Assembly: GCA_019915015.1 (NCBI GenBank)
Contig: JAHBBC010000035.1
Coordinates: forward strand, 1-64,000
Length of the DNA stretch: 64,000 bases
Direction: 5' to 3'
From: Auriscalpium vulgare
Taxonomy: Eukaryota; Basidiomycota; Agaricomycetes; Russulales; Auriscalpiaceae
The notes under the pieces: generated by a model
Told to the model about the DNA's origin: nothing
The model's input: the letters and a program-made list of their open reading frames with translations, nothing else
Databases searched by the model: none
Position numbers and translations under genes: made by a program
Shown here: one piece after another, positions 1 to 12,479 of the stretch
Layout of the letters: each line of letters opens with the position of its first letter
How positions within the stretch are numbered: the stretch's first letter is position 1

Positions 1-390
1 GGTGAATGACATCTCGTTCCACCCCGTGCAAGGAACATTTTCGACTTGCGGTGCGCCTCTCCCTCCCCCTGATGCTTCACCTCCCTGACATGGCGCCAGG
101 CTCCGACGGCACCATTAACTTCGGACAAGGACTCTCGTGTCCGCCTGAAGAGTAAGTCTCCTGTTGCCTTTTTACCCCAGCCGTCCTGATTTTTGCGGGT
201 GGTAGCCTTCGACCCGTGCCCGGGCCCGATCTCTGCGAGCGCGTTCAACCGCACAGGCAGCATCTTCGCGTACGCGGTGTCGTACGACTGGTCAAAGGGG
301 CACTCCGGCATGACGCCGGGCCACCCGAACAAGATCATGCTGCACGCGACGAAGGACGAAGAGGTGAAGAAGCGCACGCAGAAGCGGTGA
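1..390 (+). CDS. RAE1: RAE1/GLE2 WD40 mRNA-export factor, C-terminal part (5' partial)
   Basis: Likely exons are 1-50, 100-151 and 206-390 with GT-AG introns 51-99 and 152-205; the gene begins left of the window. The translation gives NDISFHPVQGTFSTCGSDG, then FDPCPGPISASAFNRTGSI and FAYAVSYDWSKGHSG, which is the signature of the last WD40 blade and C-terminal tail of Rae1/Gle2. That protein binds the nuclear pore (Nup98 GLEBS) and acts in mRNA export. The frame is lost in the middle exon near 121-123, where TTC is followed by GGACAAG: two bases of an expected Trp codon appear to be missing before DKDSRVRLK. This could be a sequencing error or a real lesion. Stop TGA at 388-390. Confidence 0.8.
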
Positions 391-869
391 AGGGCTTTTG
401 TGTGGTATGTCGGTGCTACGGTTACGACTCGCTTTTGATTTACTTCATGTATTGTACTTGGCGTTTTTATGGAGACGAAGAGCAATGGTGTCCTTCTCCG
501 CAGTCGTGCTATTGTCTCGTTCCTTGGCGACAGATGTGAGGTATGCGTAGTTTCCATCAGGGTTCTTTCTGCGTTCTCTAGGTGCTGGCAACATGGAGGC
601 ATGCGCGCAGACAATGGACCAAATGGAAGCATCGAAATGATATTCATGCATACGACACGGCTACTAAAGGTGTCGCTGAGAACGACAGATAATAAACAAT
701 GCTTGGGATGGTGATGGGTGGTATACGGTGACCGTCGGTATGCATAATTAAGACACACGACCCCTTGGTAAGTACAACGGCAGATTAAGCAAAATCATAG
801 GTCATAAATCACTTCTCCTGTTGCGTCCCCTGCTCTATGTGTGTGCTCTGAATCAGAACGACCTGGACG
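391..869. other. Intergenic 3' flanks of RAE1 and ERG3
   Basis: The two genes converge here. I see no coding exon. Short open frames are not supported by splice sites or by a recognisable protein. Confidence 0.5.
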
Positions 870-2100
870 CTATTGTTGCTTGCCGAGGGCGACTTTCTCG
901 TTGGCGGCCTTGTTCGCCTTCACCTCGAGGTATGGGTCGAGCGACGACTCGGGCTGGCGGTATGAGCCGCCAAACCGGTCTGCCCATGTGAAGTACTGCG
1001 AACCGGGGGCATTAGCAACGAACGACGCGACGATCAGTGACGGTGCGTACCTGGCCATAGTTGACGGTGAAGTACAGGTGGTGCAGCGTGTGATGGGCCG
1101 GGCCGTTGATGACTTTCTCGAGGAAGTGGCCCGTGATCATGTCGGAGTCGTGAATCTGTGAATTGGCGAAGGTCAGCGAATCATTCCGTGGGAGGGAGCG
1201 GTGGGACGCACGAGAATGCTCCAGATGTTGACCAATACGAATAGCCCGAGGTAGAGGTAGCGATGCAAGGGGAAGACGTGGATGAACACGTGGTACGGGA
1301 CCGACTGGAGGTAGCCGTCCACGGGGTGGAACGCGTGGGATGCGAAGGGCGTGGGGACTATTGGGAGCCGTCAGCGGCCGAAATGAACGCGATCGATACG
1401 CGACGTACTGAGCCATTTGTGATGCGGCTTGTGGATGTACTTGTAGACCAGCGGGTGGTGGAGCAAGCGGTGCACCCAGTAGATGCCGTAGTCGGTGAAA
1501 AGCAGGAACCTGGGAGACAACTTCGGTGAGACGGGGAGAAAATCGGATAATGCTCGAGAGCGGCACGCACAAGGGTACGGATAGGACGAGGTATGTCCAG
1601 CCGTACTCATCAATGCGGTCGTAGAGTTTTGTATACCCCATGACCTCCGCTTGGAACCACGGCAGGGTGAGGAGGGTCATGCCAGGGAAGGCATTGATGC
1701 TACATTGAATCTCGAGCTTGACCTGGTTCTTGAGGAAGCGCGGATGCTCCATCATCTCGTGGTTGAATATCAAGTAATAGGAAAGGCCAGCGAATAGGAA
1801 GTAGAGGACATAGATGCCGACGATAGTGATTGCAGAGAGGGAGAGCAGCTGGCGCGGGATATAGTCGCGTGGCCAGGCGGAGACGGGGCCGGGGAGATAG
1901 AGCGACGCATTGGCGGGGAGCGGTGGATGTGGTAAGTGGGCGACGAGGGCGTGCCATGTGGACTCGTCGAGCAATGTGTGCGAAGACGTGTTAGCGGCGA
2001 GCTTGGAGGAAAGTGGCGCTGCAAATGCCGAAAGCGGGACCGCGCGGGCCCAGACGGCGTCGAGCAGCCAGTCGTCTGCGATCTTCAAAACAACATCCAT
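870..2100 (-). CDS. ERG3: C-5 sterol desaturase (ERG3)
   Basis: Minus-strand exons are 2100-1571, 1509-1409, 1357-1212, 1155-1051 and 995-870. All four introns are GT-AG, 51-61 nt, and the spliced frame stays open for 335 residues, a normal ERG3 length. The enzyme introduces the C5-C6 double bond in ergosterol synthesis at the ER membrane. The sequence shows hydrophobic spans near the start and middle and the fatty-acid-hydroxylase histidine clusters HRLLHH, HKPHHK and HTLHH, which bind the di-iron centre. [16 protein letters not shown] and [13 protein letters not shown] are typical of fungal ERG3. The start at 2100 ([14 protein letters not shown]) fits the family. It diverges from the aspartic protease gene. 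No frame defect is seen. Confidence 0.93.
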
Positions 2101-2550
2101 CGCGGAGGGGGAGCGGGCGGGCGCGGTGGCAGAGACGGAGGGGATGCGCGGACAGCGGTGGCGGGCTAACTTTTTATTCCTTGCTCGCCGTGCAAAGTCA
2201 CACCATATTGATTTCCTGCGTAACCCCGATTAGGTGATCGCGTCTGACGTAACGAGCCTGCTCTCGCCCAGGTCGGCCTCCAGCCAGCCAGGTCCTGCGG
2301 TGGCCATGGCCAGCATAGACGACGCGCTCTGGCCGGGTGCGGGCAGCGCAGAGAATAAACGCGCTCGTGGGACGCGCCACAACACACATGCGGAACGGGC
2401 AAGGGAAAGCAGTTCCCATCACGTGCGCAGCGTCCAGGCAACGGTCACATGACCGCGGAACAGCCGAAGCCGCGCCGGAGGACAAAAGCCCGCCTTTGCT
2501 CTATTATCCTTAGCCGCACTGTGTCAGACAGCCCGTTTCCACTCGAGGCC

Positions 2551-2557
2551 TATATAA
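2551..2557 (+). promoter_or_regulatory. TATA-like box upstream of the aspartic protease
   Basis: TATATAA lies in the ERG3/protease divergent region, about 190 nt upstream of the protease ATG, followed by a pyrimidine-rich leader. Assignment to the protease promoter is an inference from position. Confidence 0.45.
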
Positions 2558-2742
2558 CATGGCGCCCGTCCATGTTCATTTCTCCATCCCCCTTGCCCTC
2601 CCCTTCCATCCCCTGTCCATTCACATTTCCATCTCTGGTTTGAAAGGCAGGACCTTGACATCTATTCATACCCGTCTACTACCACCCCCGTCTACGGCCC
2701 TCCACATCCTCCTTCACTCAACTTCACGACCTTGAGCCCATC

Positions 2743-4375
2743 ATGCAGCTCACGCGCTCTTTTGCTATGCTTCTGGGAAGCATCTTCGCGCTCTCCGCGC
2801 TACCCAATGACGTTGCGGCCATGCCACTGCCCCAGACGGGCATCGTCACCCTCCCCCTTCAGAGGATTGGACAACGGGGCGATCTTCATCCTCGCGTGGT
2901 ACGTTCGCGCGCGATTCCTGCTCTGCGGCTACTTGTCTCACACCCGCGGTAGCTTCTCCAGCAGCACACATCAACCGCGCAACCCGCCGGCTCGCTCGTA
3001 TGACCGGGCGTGAGGTTCCGTCAGATGCAGACCTCCTCTCTGCCATCGTCAAGCGCAAGACGCGCATCGGTCGCCCTGGCGCTGACTTGGAGACAGGTGC
3101 TCTCGTCGCCACAGGCGCTGGGTATGTTGCACTGTCATGCTTCCGCTTTTCTGTCTCACATACTGGTTACCCCCTCAGTCATGCCAAAGTTTCTGGCAGT
3201 CATTCTTTTGCATCTGAGCAATCCGACTTGACCCCTGCCAACGCGCCTACCGCTAATGACTCGCTGGGTCTCGACATCGAGGACAACGACGTTGGGTACA
3301 TCGCCACTGTACAAATTGGCACCCTCCCCGTGATTTCAAGCTTCTCATGGATTCCGGCTCGGCCGACCTGTGGGTTGGTGGGGAAGCTTGTCAGTCAGAG
3401 GACGGCGGCGACTGTGTACGTCATTTGCAATGGCTACGTATCATCACGCTTACATTTCTTTTGCTGTGCATCAGGGCAACCATGTATTTTTGGGCGAGCT
3501 GACCAGCTCGTCGTTCGTTGACACCAAGAAGCCGTTCCAGGTCGCGTATGGCTCGGGTCGCGCAGCGGGGAATATCATCACCGACAACCTATCCTTCGGC
3601 GGCCTCACCCTTCCGAATCACACTTTCGGCGCCGCTGCGCAGGAGTCGGTCGATTTCTCAGACGATTCGACTCCCTTCGACGGCCTGATGGGGCTCGCTC
3701 TGAGCGTGAGTACTCGTAATGGTCCATAGCGACCGACCCATCTGATCCAATTGTTGGCAGTCGCTCTCTGAGCAGAAAGTGCTGACGCCTGTTGAGTCCC
3801 TCGCCAAGGCTGGTCTCATCAAGGCCCCAATCACGTCTTACAAGATCTCGCGCCTCGACGATCTCAACAACGATGGCGAGATCACGTTCGGTGGGCTCGA
3901 CGGTACGAAGTTCGACCCGAAGACGCTCGTGAACGTCCCGAATGTCAACCAGAACGGCTTCTGGGAGGCTGCCGTCGACGGCGTGTCCATCGATGGCTCG
4001 GACCTCGGTCTGCAGAACCGCACCGCCATTCTCGACACGGGCACCACGCTCTTCATCGTGCCTTCGAACGACGCGGGCGCGATACTCGGCGCGATCCCGG
4101 GCGCGAAGACGGACGGCCAGGGTGGCTTCACGGTTCCCTGCAACTTTAATAACTCCATCGCTCTCACCTTCGGCGGGCAGCAGTTCAGCATCGACCCGCG
4201 GGACATTGCCCTCCAAAACGGGGACGGCAATAGCGAGGGCGACTGCTCGTCTGGCATCACGGCGGGGACTGTCGGCGGCGCGCAGGAGTGGTTGGTTGGC
4301 GACGTGTTCTTGAAGAACGCGTATTATTCGACCAACGTCGCGGATAACTCGATCTCGCTTGCGAAGCTTATTTGA
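2743..4375 (+). CDS. Secreted aspartic protease, polyporopepsin-like (family A1), frame-disrupted
   Basis: Exons are 2743-2898, 2953-3121, 3179-3415, 3475-3705 and 3761-4375. Residues 1-25 form a signal peptide (MQLTRSFAMLLGSIFALSAL). A propeptide follows (HINRATRRLARMTGRE), then a pepsin fold with both catalytic motifs: DSGSADLW near 3352 and DTGTTL near 4034. It is expected to be a secreted acid endopeptidase. The frame breaks twice against the family pattern: at about 2965-2970 two extra bases (a CA/AC repeat) split LLQQH from INRATRR, and at 3329-3331 one base is missing before RDFKLLMDSG. With these defects no full-length product is made as written. Repeat-slippage error and recent pseudogenisation are both possible; the strong conservation elsewhere favours error. 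Confidence 0.85.
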
Positions 4376-5251
4376 TGCATGCGACGCGCAGCGGTCGCAT
4401 TGTAGAATACTAACTGGATCTCGTTGCATTTACTTACGCACATCACACGCACGCTTCTGTATCAATTGACACTACATACTCACATGTATCATTTGCAATC
4501 GTTGACAACAATGGAATATATTGGAACTATATATCACTGAGGTGGGAAAGACGCGCAACGAGCATTGAATAATCATCTTATTAGTACGGTATTGCATACC
4601 GTATCCAAAGACAGCGCCGCCTCCACCACATCATCTCCTCCGCTTCCCACTCGAGGCGATCTATATCAGTCACCCGCGCCTTGAAAGGGGAAAACTCGAA
4701 AAATACGTGACTACGGGATCACCATAGAAGAAAATCGGAGGCGAAGAGACGCGCGTCCGCACCCGCCCGTAGCAATGGGGAGGGCAGCAGCTGAGGCTGT
4801 CTGTGCCAGCTAGCGTTGCTCGCTCGAGTTCGGAGCGGAGCGACGGCATTCCTTGTCTGTTCCTTGTTGTACTTTTGACACCAAGTCTTTCCCCGCGGAG
4901 CTCACTGTGACGCGAGAATTTTGTCAAGGCGGCTGTGATTCGCCAACCCATCTGTGATGCGCGCATTCCCGAAGTTGCGCTACTTACCTACGTGATTGCT
5001 GCGATCTCACTGACAAGTTCACGACAGCGATGCGCCACGACTCGTCGCTACCGCTCCATCGAAAGACATTCCTGAATATATTCGTTCCAATGCGTAGGGA
5101 CTATGCTACAGTTGCGTGAAAGGTCGGAGCATTAGGTAGTATCAGTACGGGTAAAGCAGTGAAGATATGATGTCGGCAGCCTCTAGGTGTGCCTGCCTAG
5201 TGCAGTGTTGCGCGAGGTACAGATCCATAATCAGTTCGTAGTTCATTTAGA
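4376..5251. other. Gene-free spacer between protease and MFS gene
   Basis: Convergent 3' regions. I see no exon, RNA gene or repeat. The only longer open frame (minus, 4670-4966) lacks any recognisable protein. Confidence 0.45.
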
Positions 5252-7243
5252 TCAGACGTCCATCGTCGCGAGCTTTTCCTTCGCCTTGAGCTCCGCGTCA
5301 AGCTCTGCGGCAATTTTCAAATCCTGCGACAGACAAGACCGCGTCAATCTGGGCTGCAGCCGCGCAGAGGGGAAGGAGAGACTGACGATGCATGGCGCGA
5401 ACGTGCTTCCGGCGCGGATGCGCGCGCCGTACTTGTAGAATAGAAACGGCATGGGCGCGAGCAGGAACGCGATGCCGCCGAGCAGCGTGCACGCCCAGTT
5501 GACCTGCAGCGTGCCCTCGAACATCTGGTACGTGAACAGTGGGAACGCCGCGCCGACCGCCGAGCGGATCACCGTGTTCGCAGCGAATGCGGACGCAGCG
5601 TACATCAGGTACGTGTCCACGAGGTAACTCTGCATGAAGGAACTGAGCATGGTGCGTGGGAGGGAGGACGGAGGATGCGTACCAGAAAGCTCATGAAGAT
5701 GCAGTTTACGCTGAGGCCGATGGGGATCGTCGACAACATTGGCACGTACCACCGCACGCCTGTGTACTGCCCCGTCCACCCGAGCCAGAAGATGCCGACC
5801 ACGAGCAGCGGCCCGCCGACCATCGCACCGTACAGGCGCTCCTCTGCTGGCGGGAACCCGCGCCACTGCCGCACGAGCGCAGGGAACCCGCGCCCGAGCC
5901 ACAGGTTGACGCATGCCGCGAGCACCGAGCCCACGCCGATGCCGAGGAAAATGAGCCCGCACTGCGAGATGGACAACCCGCGCTTGTGGATGAAGACGAC
6001 GGGGAGCGCCTCGAAGAGCGCGTAGATGATGCCGTAGACGACGGAGAGGTAGATTGTGACGAGGACGAGGATGGGTTCCTTGAGGAGCATGACGACGGGG
6101 CGGAAGAGGGTGCGATGCAGAACAGCGCGAAGGGTCCAGTCTTGCTTCTCACTCTCGGCGTACAGGTCTTTGTTGGCGACGGGGTCCGCTTTGCGCAGGC
6201 GGCGGGCCTGGGAGTAAGGGAAGCGACATAAACGTGAGATGAAGTGCGGGCTGATGGCGAGGCAACTGACAAACCTTCGCCAAGAGGATGACAGGCGCGT
6301 ACGTCTCTGGCTGGAAGAGAAGTGCAATGACCCAGCAGGCGCCGGCGAAGAGCATCAGAACCCAGAAGACCCAGCGCCACCCGAGGGAGCTCTCGACGAC
6401 ACTGCGGGAGCGCAATGTCGTCAGGAAAACAGCGGGAATAAGGAACCTCTCATGGCGACTCACAATCCGGCCACGAGCGGTCCCAGTGCTGGGCCGAGAA
6501 AAATCATGGTGAACATAACGCTGTTCGCGGGTCCGCGGCCGATGGGGTCCCACACGTCCGCGATGATGCCCCCGCAGTTGTTCAGCGGCGCACTAGCAAA
6601 AAATCCCGCAAAGAAGCGCGTAACGAGCAGCGTCGCCATTCCGGGCGCGGCTCCCTGGCCGATGTGGAAGACCGTGTAGCAGAAGAGCGTGAGGATATTG
6701 ACCGCGCGCCGCCCAAACATCTCGGACCCTGGACCCAGATCGGCGGGCCAAAGACGTATCCCAAGAGAAAGAGCGTCGTTGTCAAATAAGACGCCTCGGA
6801 TGAAGAATGGAACTCCTCCGCGAAGAAGCGCAGCGAGGATGTTGGGGCCGAAGAGGAGAACGTCCTGGTGGCAAGGGTGGTGAGCGGCGCGCGTAGGCAA
6901 GAGGAAAACGAATAGCGTACACGTTCAGAGTGAGAATGGAAACTACAGCGGTGACGCCCCACTTGTACGACTGCGACCAGTTCTGCGGGTTTTCTGGGTC
7001 GTCGGGACCATCCCACGTAACAAGGTTTGGGTCAGACTCTTCTTTGTCGTGGTGTACAACGGGGGGCACACTACTAGAGCAACCTGCGCAGGGCGTCTTC
7101 GGTGGAGGGTCCTCTGGGTCATTTCCGCCATACTTCTCACAGCGACACTCGTCACGCTCGATCTCGCGGTCGAGGGACGTGCGGCTTGCGTGGAAGATAG
7201 TTGAGGTCAGCGACGGCGCGCTGGAAGCTTCCGCGCTGGACAT
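5252..7243 (-). CDS. Major facilitator superfamily transporter (DHA-type drug/polyamine exporter)
   Basis: Minus-strand exons are 7243-6921, 6864-6464, 6401-6275, 6207-5683, 5629-5387 and 5323-5252. All introns are GT-AG, 53-67 nt. The N-terminal cytosolic part carries DGPDDPENPQNWS, a hallmark of fungal drug:proton antiporters. Then come helices with LLGYVFGPPIW, EMFGRR (motif A-like loop), the second half from KEPILVLVTIYLSVVYGII, and the late VDTYLMYAASAFAANT. About 12 membrane spans are expected at the plasma membrane; the substrate cannot be read from sequence. One base is missing around 6731-6742: the frame passes from PPIW to GPGSEMFG only if a GGG run is GGGG. It is otherwise complete, ending ...EKLATMDV. 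Confidence 0.88.
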
Positions 7244-8546
7244 GGCGGCGCGGTCACAGGACTATGGATGAGGCCAGCGAGATCTGGATGTGCCGAGAAG
7301 GGGGAGAGCGGGAAAGTTCTGGGGCGTGGACTCCCGGCGGCATCTACGTGCATTTGTACCCCCGCCGCTGCGTGTGCGTTGACCCGAAAGTACCACGCTG
7401 CAGCTGACTGGGCATCCTCGGAGCAGTAAGTATAAAGCGAGACAGAGGGCTAGAGATGTGCCGCAAGCAGATCATAGACGCAAAACATGACGGTAACGGA
7501 GCATCCCGTGGCTGCATCTTTTTGCCGCTTAGCTCATTTTGTGATCTCAACATCTCAACACTCGCCGTCCCCTCGGCTACAACTTATGCCAGTGTGGTCC
7601 ATCACCGTCATGCCTTCCTCAAGCCCACCTTCCGCTCAGGGCTTGTTCGGACTCGTGTCTGCTCTGAATGTCCCCTGGCAACGCCCTTAGAACGTCTACC
7701 GTCGACTTCTTATCCTTGCTTTATCCCCAGTCACGCCGCTATACCCGCGATGACGCCGTCCGTCCCCGCGTCACCGTCTATTACCTATCCACCGCCGTCG
7801 GCTAATTCTGCTTCCACCTCCAAATTGAAATGGCACCGTTCTCTCTGTCCAGTGTCGACCCCTCCCGCTTCTCTTCGGAAGGCAGCTCGCGTTCTTGGCG
7901 GTCCTTTGCTGGCATAGAGTACCATTGTAATCATGGCCACGCACTATTCATATGTACGACCATCCACAGTGATCACTTATCTGCGCAAGTTCCGCTGATT
8001 ACCGCGTGCACCTCACCCGCGTTCACAGAGTTGAGCCAGATCATCTGGGTGGCGTGCGATGCGGTATATCTGTCACAAGTCAATGATAAGCTTGGCCATC
8101 AAAAGCGCAGATCAAGCCACTAGATCGCCGTCGGCGACAGGTTGTGCTTACATCGTGTCTTGCACGCACGGAGTACTCGGACACTCCGCAATCCCTCGCA
8201 TACATTTGAACATGCAGCCAGTGGCGAGGTGGATTCGAAGCCGTTGTCGGGGAATTTCGCCGCCTAATGCCGATTTGCGCATACAGGCCGAAGCAACCGG
8301 GCCAAACACGTTGCTCCATGGATTTACTAGTCTCCGTGGCTGACCTTACAGTGACCTTACAGAAGAACAGTCGTATGGATTTACTATTCCAGCAGTCCGT
8401 GAAGGAAAACGCGTGGGAATAACCGTGGCACAGGCCCCTGCTTAAATAACCAACGATCAACGGTAGCCTGAGCGTCCACTTGAGTCTTGCCCTTCTTCAC
8501 CGCGGATATATCTCTCAAGTCATCAGGACAGTTCACTCCTCAACAT
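7244..8546. other. Gene-free region between MFS gene and deaminase-like gene
   Basis: This should contain the MFS promoter and the start region of the next gene. Several frames of 60-150 codons exist on both strands, but none has splice support or a family I recognise. Confidence 0.35.
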
Positions 8547-9939
8547 CATGCGTTACTCCTCTGACGAAGATGAATATACCTCTAACGAAGAAGGCGAAGA
8601 CTTGCGTACTCCCTCCGAGCGTACACACTCCACTTGCCCTAGCCCAACCCCTTCTAAGACTTCATTACAGGTCAGGAAGGCATATCAGAGGCACTGCAGT
8701 TAATACACATCCTCGGAGCCCTTCCCTGTGACGCAGACCGCAAATACCGCAAGATAACCTCCTCAGCGGAGGACCGCGAGGAGTTAGCCTTTCTCCGCGC
8801 CATCACAACATTCGCTGTCGGAGACTCGCCGCAGGACCAATTGGCCGTCACCCGCTGTCTATTCTTCAGCGGACACACGTTCGTCTGCGCGATGAATCGA
8901 CCGGCTTCACTCGCGGACAAGGCAAGGGTCCAGGAGTTCTTTCAAAACATCGCACAGGCGACAGATCATCGCCCCTATCTCTCTTTCGCCCTCAAGCACT
9001 CGTCATCACTCGTCCGGCATCAGATCACAGGCCTGAAGGCAGCGATAGAGGGGTTGGCTGGCTCGTTGGAAGACCTTCTGGAGCCATGCAAGGGTCAAGA
9101 CTACGGCGACCTCGATGAACTGACCGCTTTCCTGAGACCTGCCAACTTTTCTATTGTACCTCTAGTAGAAGACCCCAGACGTGCAGACCTCCGATCCCTC
9201 TTTCTAGACGTCCTCACGCATCTCCAGTCCCGTGTCATGTGTTATTTCGCTCGACCCTCGGAAGACGCGCTCGTCCCCTTTGCTGAGATCACTCGCTGGC
9301 GGCGCTCCTCGACAGCTTGGTTGCAAAAACAGAGCTCAGAATGATGGCCATTGCACACCCTTCTGTACAAACGCTGTGCGATAGCCTTGGTACTGTCGCA
9401 CGGCATGCACTCGGCGCCGTCGCGTTCATTAAATCCCGGAAAAGTACATCCCGGGCCCCACCGAGGTCCTCATCGAATGGGAGCATCCTTTCGTCCTTTC
9501 TCCAAAACACCGGAATCTTCTACGCTGCCCGCCGATCACTCTGGTCTCACTCACCGATGTGGTGGAAAGCTGGGGTCAAGCGGCTCCGGACAACCTGCAG
9601 GACCTCATCAAAGATGACCGGTGGAAACGCGACATCACTCCCGTGGTGCAAGCCGAGATCCGTTTGTTCCACTTCGTGACCTTTCGATTAATTCGCAAGG
9701 GGCGATTGGACAGAGGCAGACGCTTCAGGATTGGGAGCAGCACGGACACGTGTGCATGCTGCGATATGCTGTTGCGCAGTGCATGCGAGTACTGGCCACG
9801 CGCGTGGTTAGTCCACGCGACGGGGCGCTTTGTGCCAGACTGGGGAGCGACCTGTTCACCCGATGGGAGGATGACGTACAAGAATATGCGGAAGCCTCGT
9901 TGGCAAGCCTGTATAAGATTCTCATCGCAAATCCTGTGA
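8547..9939 (+). pseudogene. Deaminase-like protein of fungal OTT_1508 type, frame-broken
   Basis: The frame opens with MRYSSDEDEYTSNEEGEDLR, an acidic-serine tail typical of real N-termini. After a one-base slip near 8665-8690 it continues as EALQLIHILGALPCDADRKY to about 9290 (helical, unrecognised). It slips again near 9290 (SLAALLDSLVAKTEL) and near 9440 (KVHPGPTEVLIEWEHP), and then reaches VVQAEIRLF followed about 25 residues later by IGSSTDTCACCDMLL. The spacing of the AE and CxCC motifs resembles the zinc-binding core of OTT_1508-like deaminases seen in agaricomycetes. The usual His of HAE is Gln here. Three frame changes and the lost ligand suggest a decayed gene, though base-calling error may add to this. 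The family call is tentative. Confidence 0.4.
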
Positions 9940-10425
9940 GCAAGTTGGTTATATGCGTACAGTGCACTCACTGCTAGCTCCAGGGGTCGCATGCAGGCCT
10001 TGTGAATCAAGACACTCCGTCGACTGATGGGGAAGGACCAGAACCCGTGAGTCGTCTTGACTGTTAACGTCTGCCTTTCAAGTATTGATACGAGTGCCAG
10101 TTGGAACATGCGTGGTTGAAGCCGAAGCCGGTCGGAGATGGCGTGGACGTGAACTAGCTCGCCACCTTCTTGATCACCTATTGCCACACGTCCACCCATC
10201 TACCACACAAGGGGAGGTCTGCCAGTTCAATTCTCCCGAAGATGACAGACCATCGTCCTCTGCACACGTGGGTCGCTCCTGCGAAGTAATTCTTGCAATA
10301 AAAGTTTGCATTGAACGGTGATACTACACGAAGCATGAAATATCCCAAACATTATACATGCCTATTTTACATGAGAACTGGATGGTCGGAAAGCTGCGAT
10401 TGAAAAAGTGAGGGTAAAGTGCGCA
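9940..10425. other. Spacer downstream of the deaminase-like gene
   Basis: Nothing firm is visible. It may hold the last codons of the broken gene in another frame (YAEASLASLYKILIANP lies at about 9880-9940) and the 3' flank of the SLM1-type gene. Confidence 0.3.
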
Positions 10426-12479
10426 TCACACATTCTCGGTGAAGCGGCTCTCCACGGGCGCCTGCCCCGGCTCAGGCTCAGGCTCGCGCGACGAGGACGC
10501 GCCCTCCTCCGCCTCGACGGGGCCCGCGCCCGCGCCGTCGTCGACAGCATGCGGCTCGCGTCCCTCGGGTGCCTTCTCCTGCTGGCGCTGGCTCGGCCGG
10601 CGGCTCACGCCGTTGCTCCCGCCCTCGCGCGGGTCCGGCGACGGCGTCATGCGGCCCTCTTCTCGTTCTGTCGCGCACGCCAACGCGTCAGCGTACACAC
10701 ACAGGCGTAAGAAAAGGCTGGGGAATACGTACAATGTAGCCATTTGCGCCGACTTCGTGCGTCGAGTCGCGGTTCGGATGGGTGTACGAGGGCGGCTCCG
10801 TCTCGTCGTCGCCGACGTCGCGCGCCTCCTGGTACACCCCGTCCTCCTCCTCGCGTTCCTCCTCAACGCTGCTGCCCTCGTCCTCCTCTGCGTCCTCGGC
10901 GTCGCTGGTGTACCCGGCCGCGCGGACGGCAGCCGCAATCGGGCCGCTGCGCTCCATCGCCTCGCTCGCGACCAGGTAGCGCGCGCAGAGCATCCGCACG
11001 TCGTTCCACCACTCCATCATGTCTTCATGGCTGCGCGCGCGGAAGCTCCACGCGTGCTGGCTGCGGCCGATGTGCAGCGAACCCGTCTTCGTTGAGCCCT
11101 GACCGTCTTTGCGACCCTCGATATGGAACTTGTGCGACTTGGCCGTTGGAGACGACGCAGGGCCGAGTGTGCACATTGGAAGGAAGAGCGAAAAGAGCGG
11201 CGCGTGGCCTTGCGCTGGATCCGACGAGGAGTATTCGTGCAGGAAGCCAGCGGGCGTGAGCACGAAGTACGACTCGCGGTACGACCGCGTGAAACGCTTC
11301 TTGCGCTCGAGGTACCCCGTGTGCACGGGAATGACGGATGGATCCTCCTTCGAAGGATACATGATCGTCTCGGGGTTGCGCAGCGGCGTTTCGGGGTCGA
11401 GGAGGTGGTCGGAGCGCGCGGAGAACGAGATCCATTCGTGGTCTGCGGGGATGGAGGCCATGTGCTCGCCGAGCGTCCGCCAGGTATCTTGCACGGCGGC
11501 GGACATGCGCGACTGCCACTCGTCAAAGGTTTGCCAGGCCGATTGAATGGCGCGCACGATGCCCTCCTCGAAGTGGGCGGAGTTCTGCTGCATGATGATG
11601 ATGGACTTTTGCAGAGCATTCTCTTCAAGAACCTGCTTGTTCAGCTGGCGTACGACATTCTGGTTCGCGACATAGCTGCGTGGTGCGAAGTCAGCGATAA
11701 TAGGCGCCGCGTGCGCGGGCAGAGGGTATGACGTACGGGTCGTTTTTCGAGTTGACATTCATAGGCGTGTTCTTAAACGTGGATATATTGGCAGACAGTT
11801 CGGCGACGAGCTTTGAAGACAACTCGCGCTCTTTTGCTACGCTAGTTGCCAGCTTTCCTGTATCATTTTGTACATTCTAGAACGAACATAATCATCAGCT
11901 CACATCCTGCGGACTGCGCAGAAAGGCACTGACTTTAATGTGAGCCTTGATTTCCGTACGCAGCTTCTGGAGGTGCTGCACAATGGAACTATCTATAGTA
12001 CGGCCTAGGTTGGCATGCTGGTCTGCGATGATGCGAGTCTTGTCGCGGATGCCATAGTAAACGTCCTGGACCGAGAATGAGGCAAGTCTGTAGCGACAGA
12101 CGGTGAGAGAAGGCGTACCTGAAGACCGCCCTCCCCTAGGAACTGGTTTCCCGAGCGGAAAGGGACCTGGATCACTGCACCGAGTTTGGTCAACTCGCGC
12201 GCGGTGTTGTTCTCGATGTCGGCGATGCCCTGGAGAGCGGCGTCAGACGAGTCGCACGATCGCACGGAAGAGTGGGTGTATGCGCACCTCGAAGTAAGCT
12301 ATGAGCTGCTTGACGATGGCTTTCCATGCGACGAAGCGCTCGATGAGGATGTCGGAGGGCCTGAGGTCGTGGGGTGCGATGTTCTTCTTGATGAGGGACT
12401 GTGTCTTGGAGATTGTGGACCCTTGCCTGCTGGCGCGGGAAACAGAGGTGGCCCTGGATATGGAGGCGGCGTCGTTCAT
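10426..12479 (-). CDS. SLM1: SLM1/SLM2-type BAR-PH protein (TORC2-linked)
   Basis: Minus-strand exons are 12479-12288, 12229-12119, 12065-11934, 11876-11737, 11676-10733 and 10667-10426. The N-terminal half is an F-BAR-like coiled region (IERFVAWKAIVKQLIAYFE, then ENNTARELTKLGAVIQVPF). The PH domain begins at VHTGYLERKKRFTRSYRES and ends near MMEWWNDVRMLCARYL. An acidic Ser/Glu tail follows. In yeast, Slm1/2 bind PI(4,5)P2 at eisosomes and recruit TORC2 to Ypk1. The last exon is uncertain: in the frame set by the preceding exon it stops early (NEKRAA, stop at 10648-10650), whereas the frame one base away runs to 10426 with a tail of NGVSRRPSQRQQEKAPEGR that looks coding. A one-base error or a different acceptor would reconcile the two. 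The gene is divergent from PHO88 over about 240 nt. Confidence 0.85.

Noticed and set aside
3605..4429. Minus-strand frame of 274 codons opposite the aspartic protease
   Set aside because: Antisense shadow of a GC-rich exon with clear protease motifs on the plus strand.
10439..11095. Plus-strand frame of 218 codons
   Set aside because: Shadow of the SLM1-type coding exons on the minus strand.
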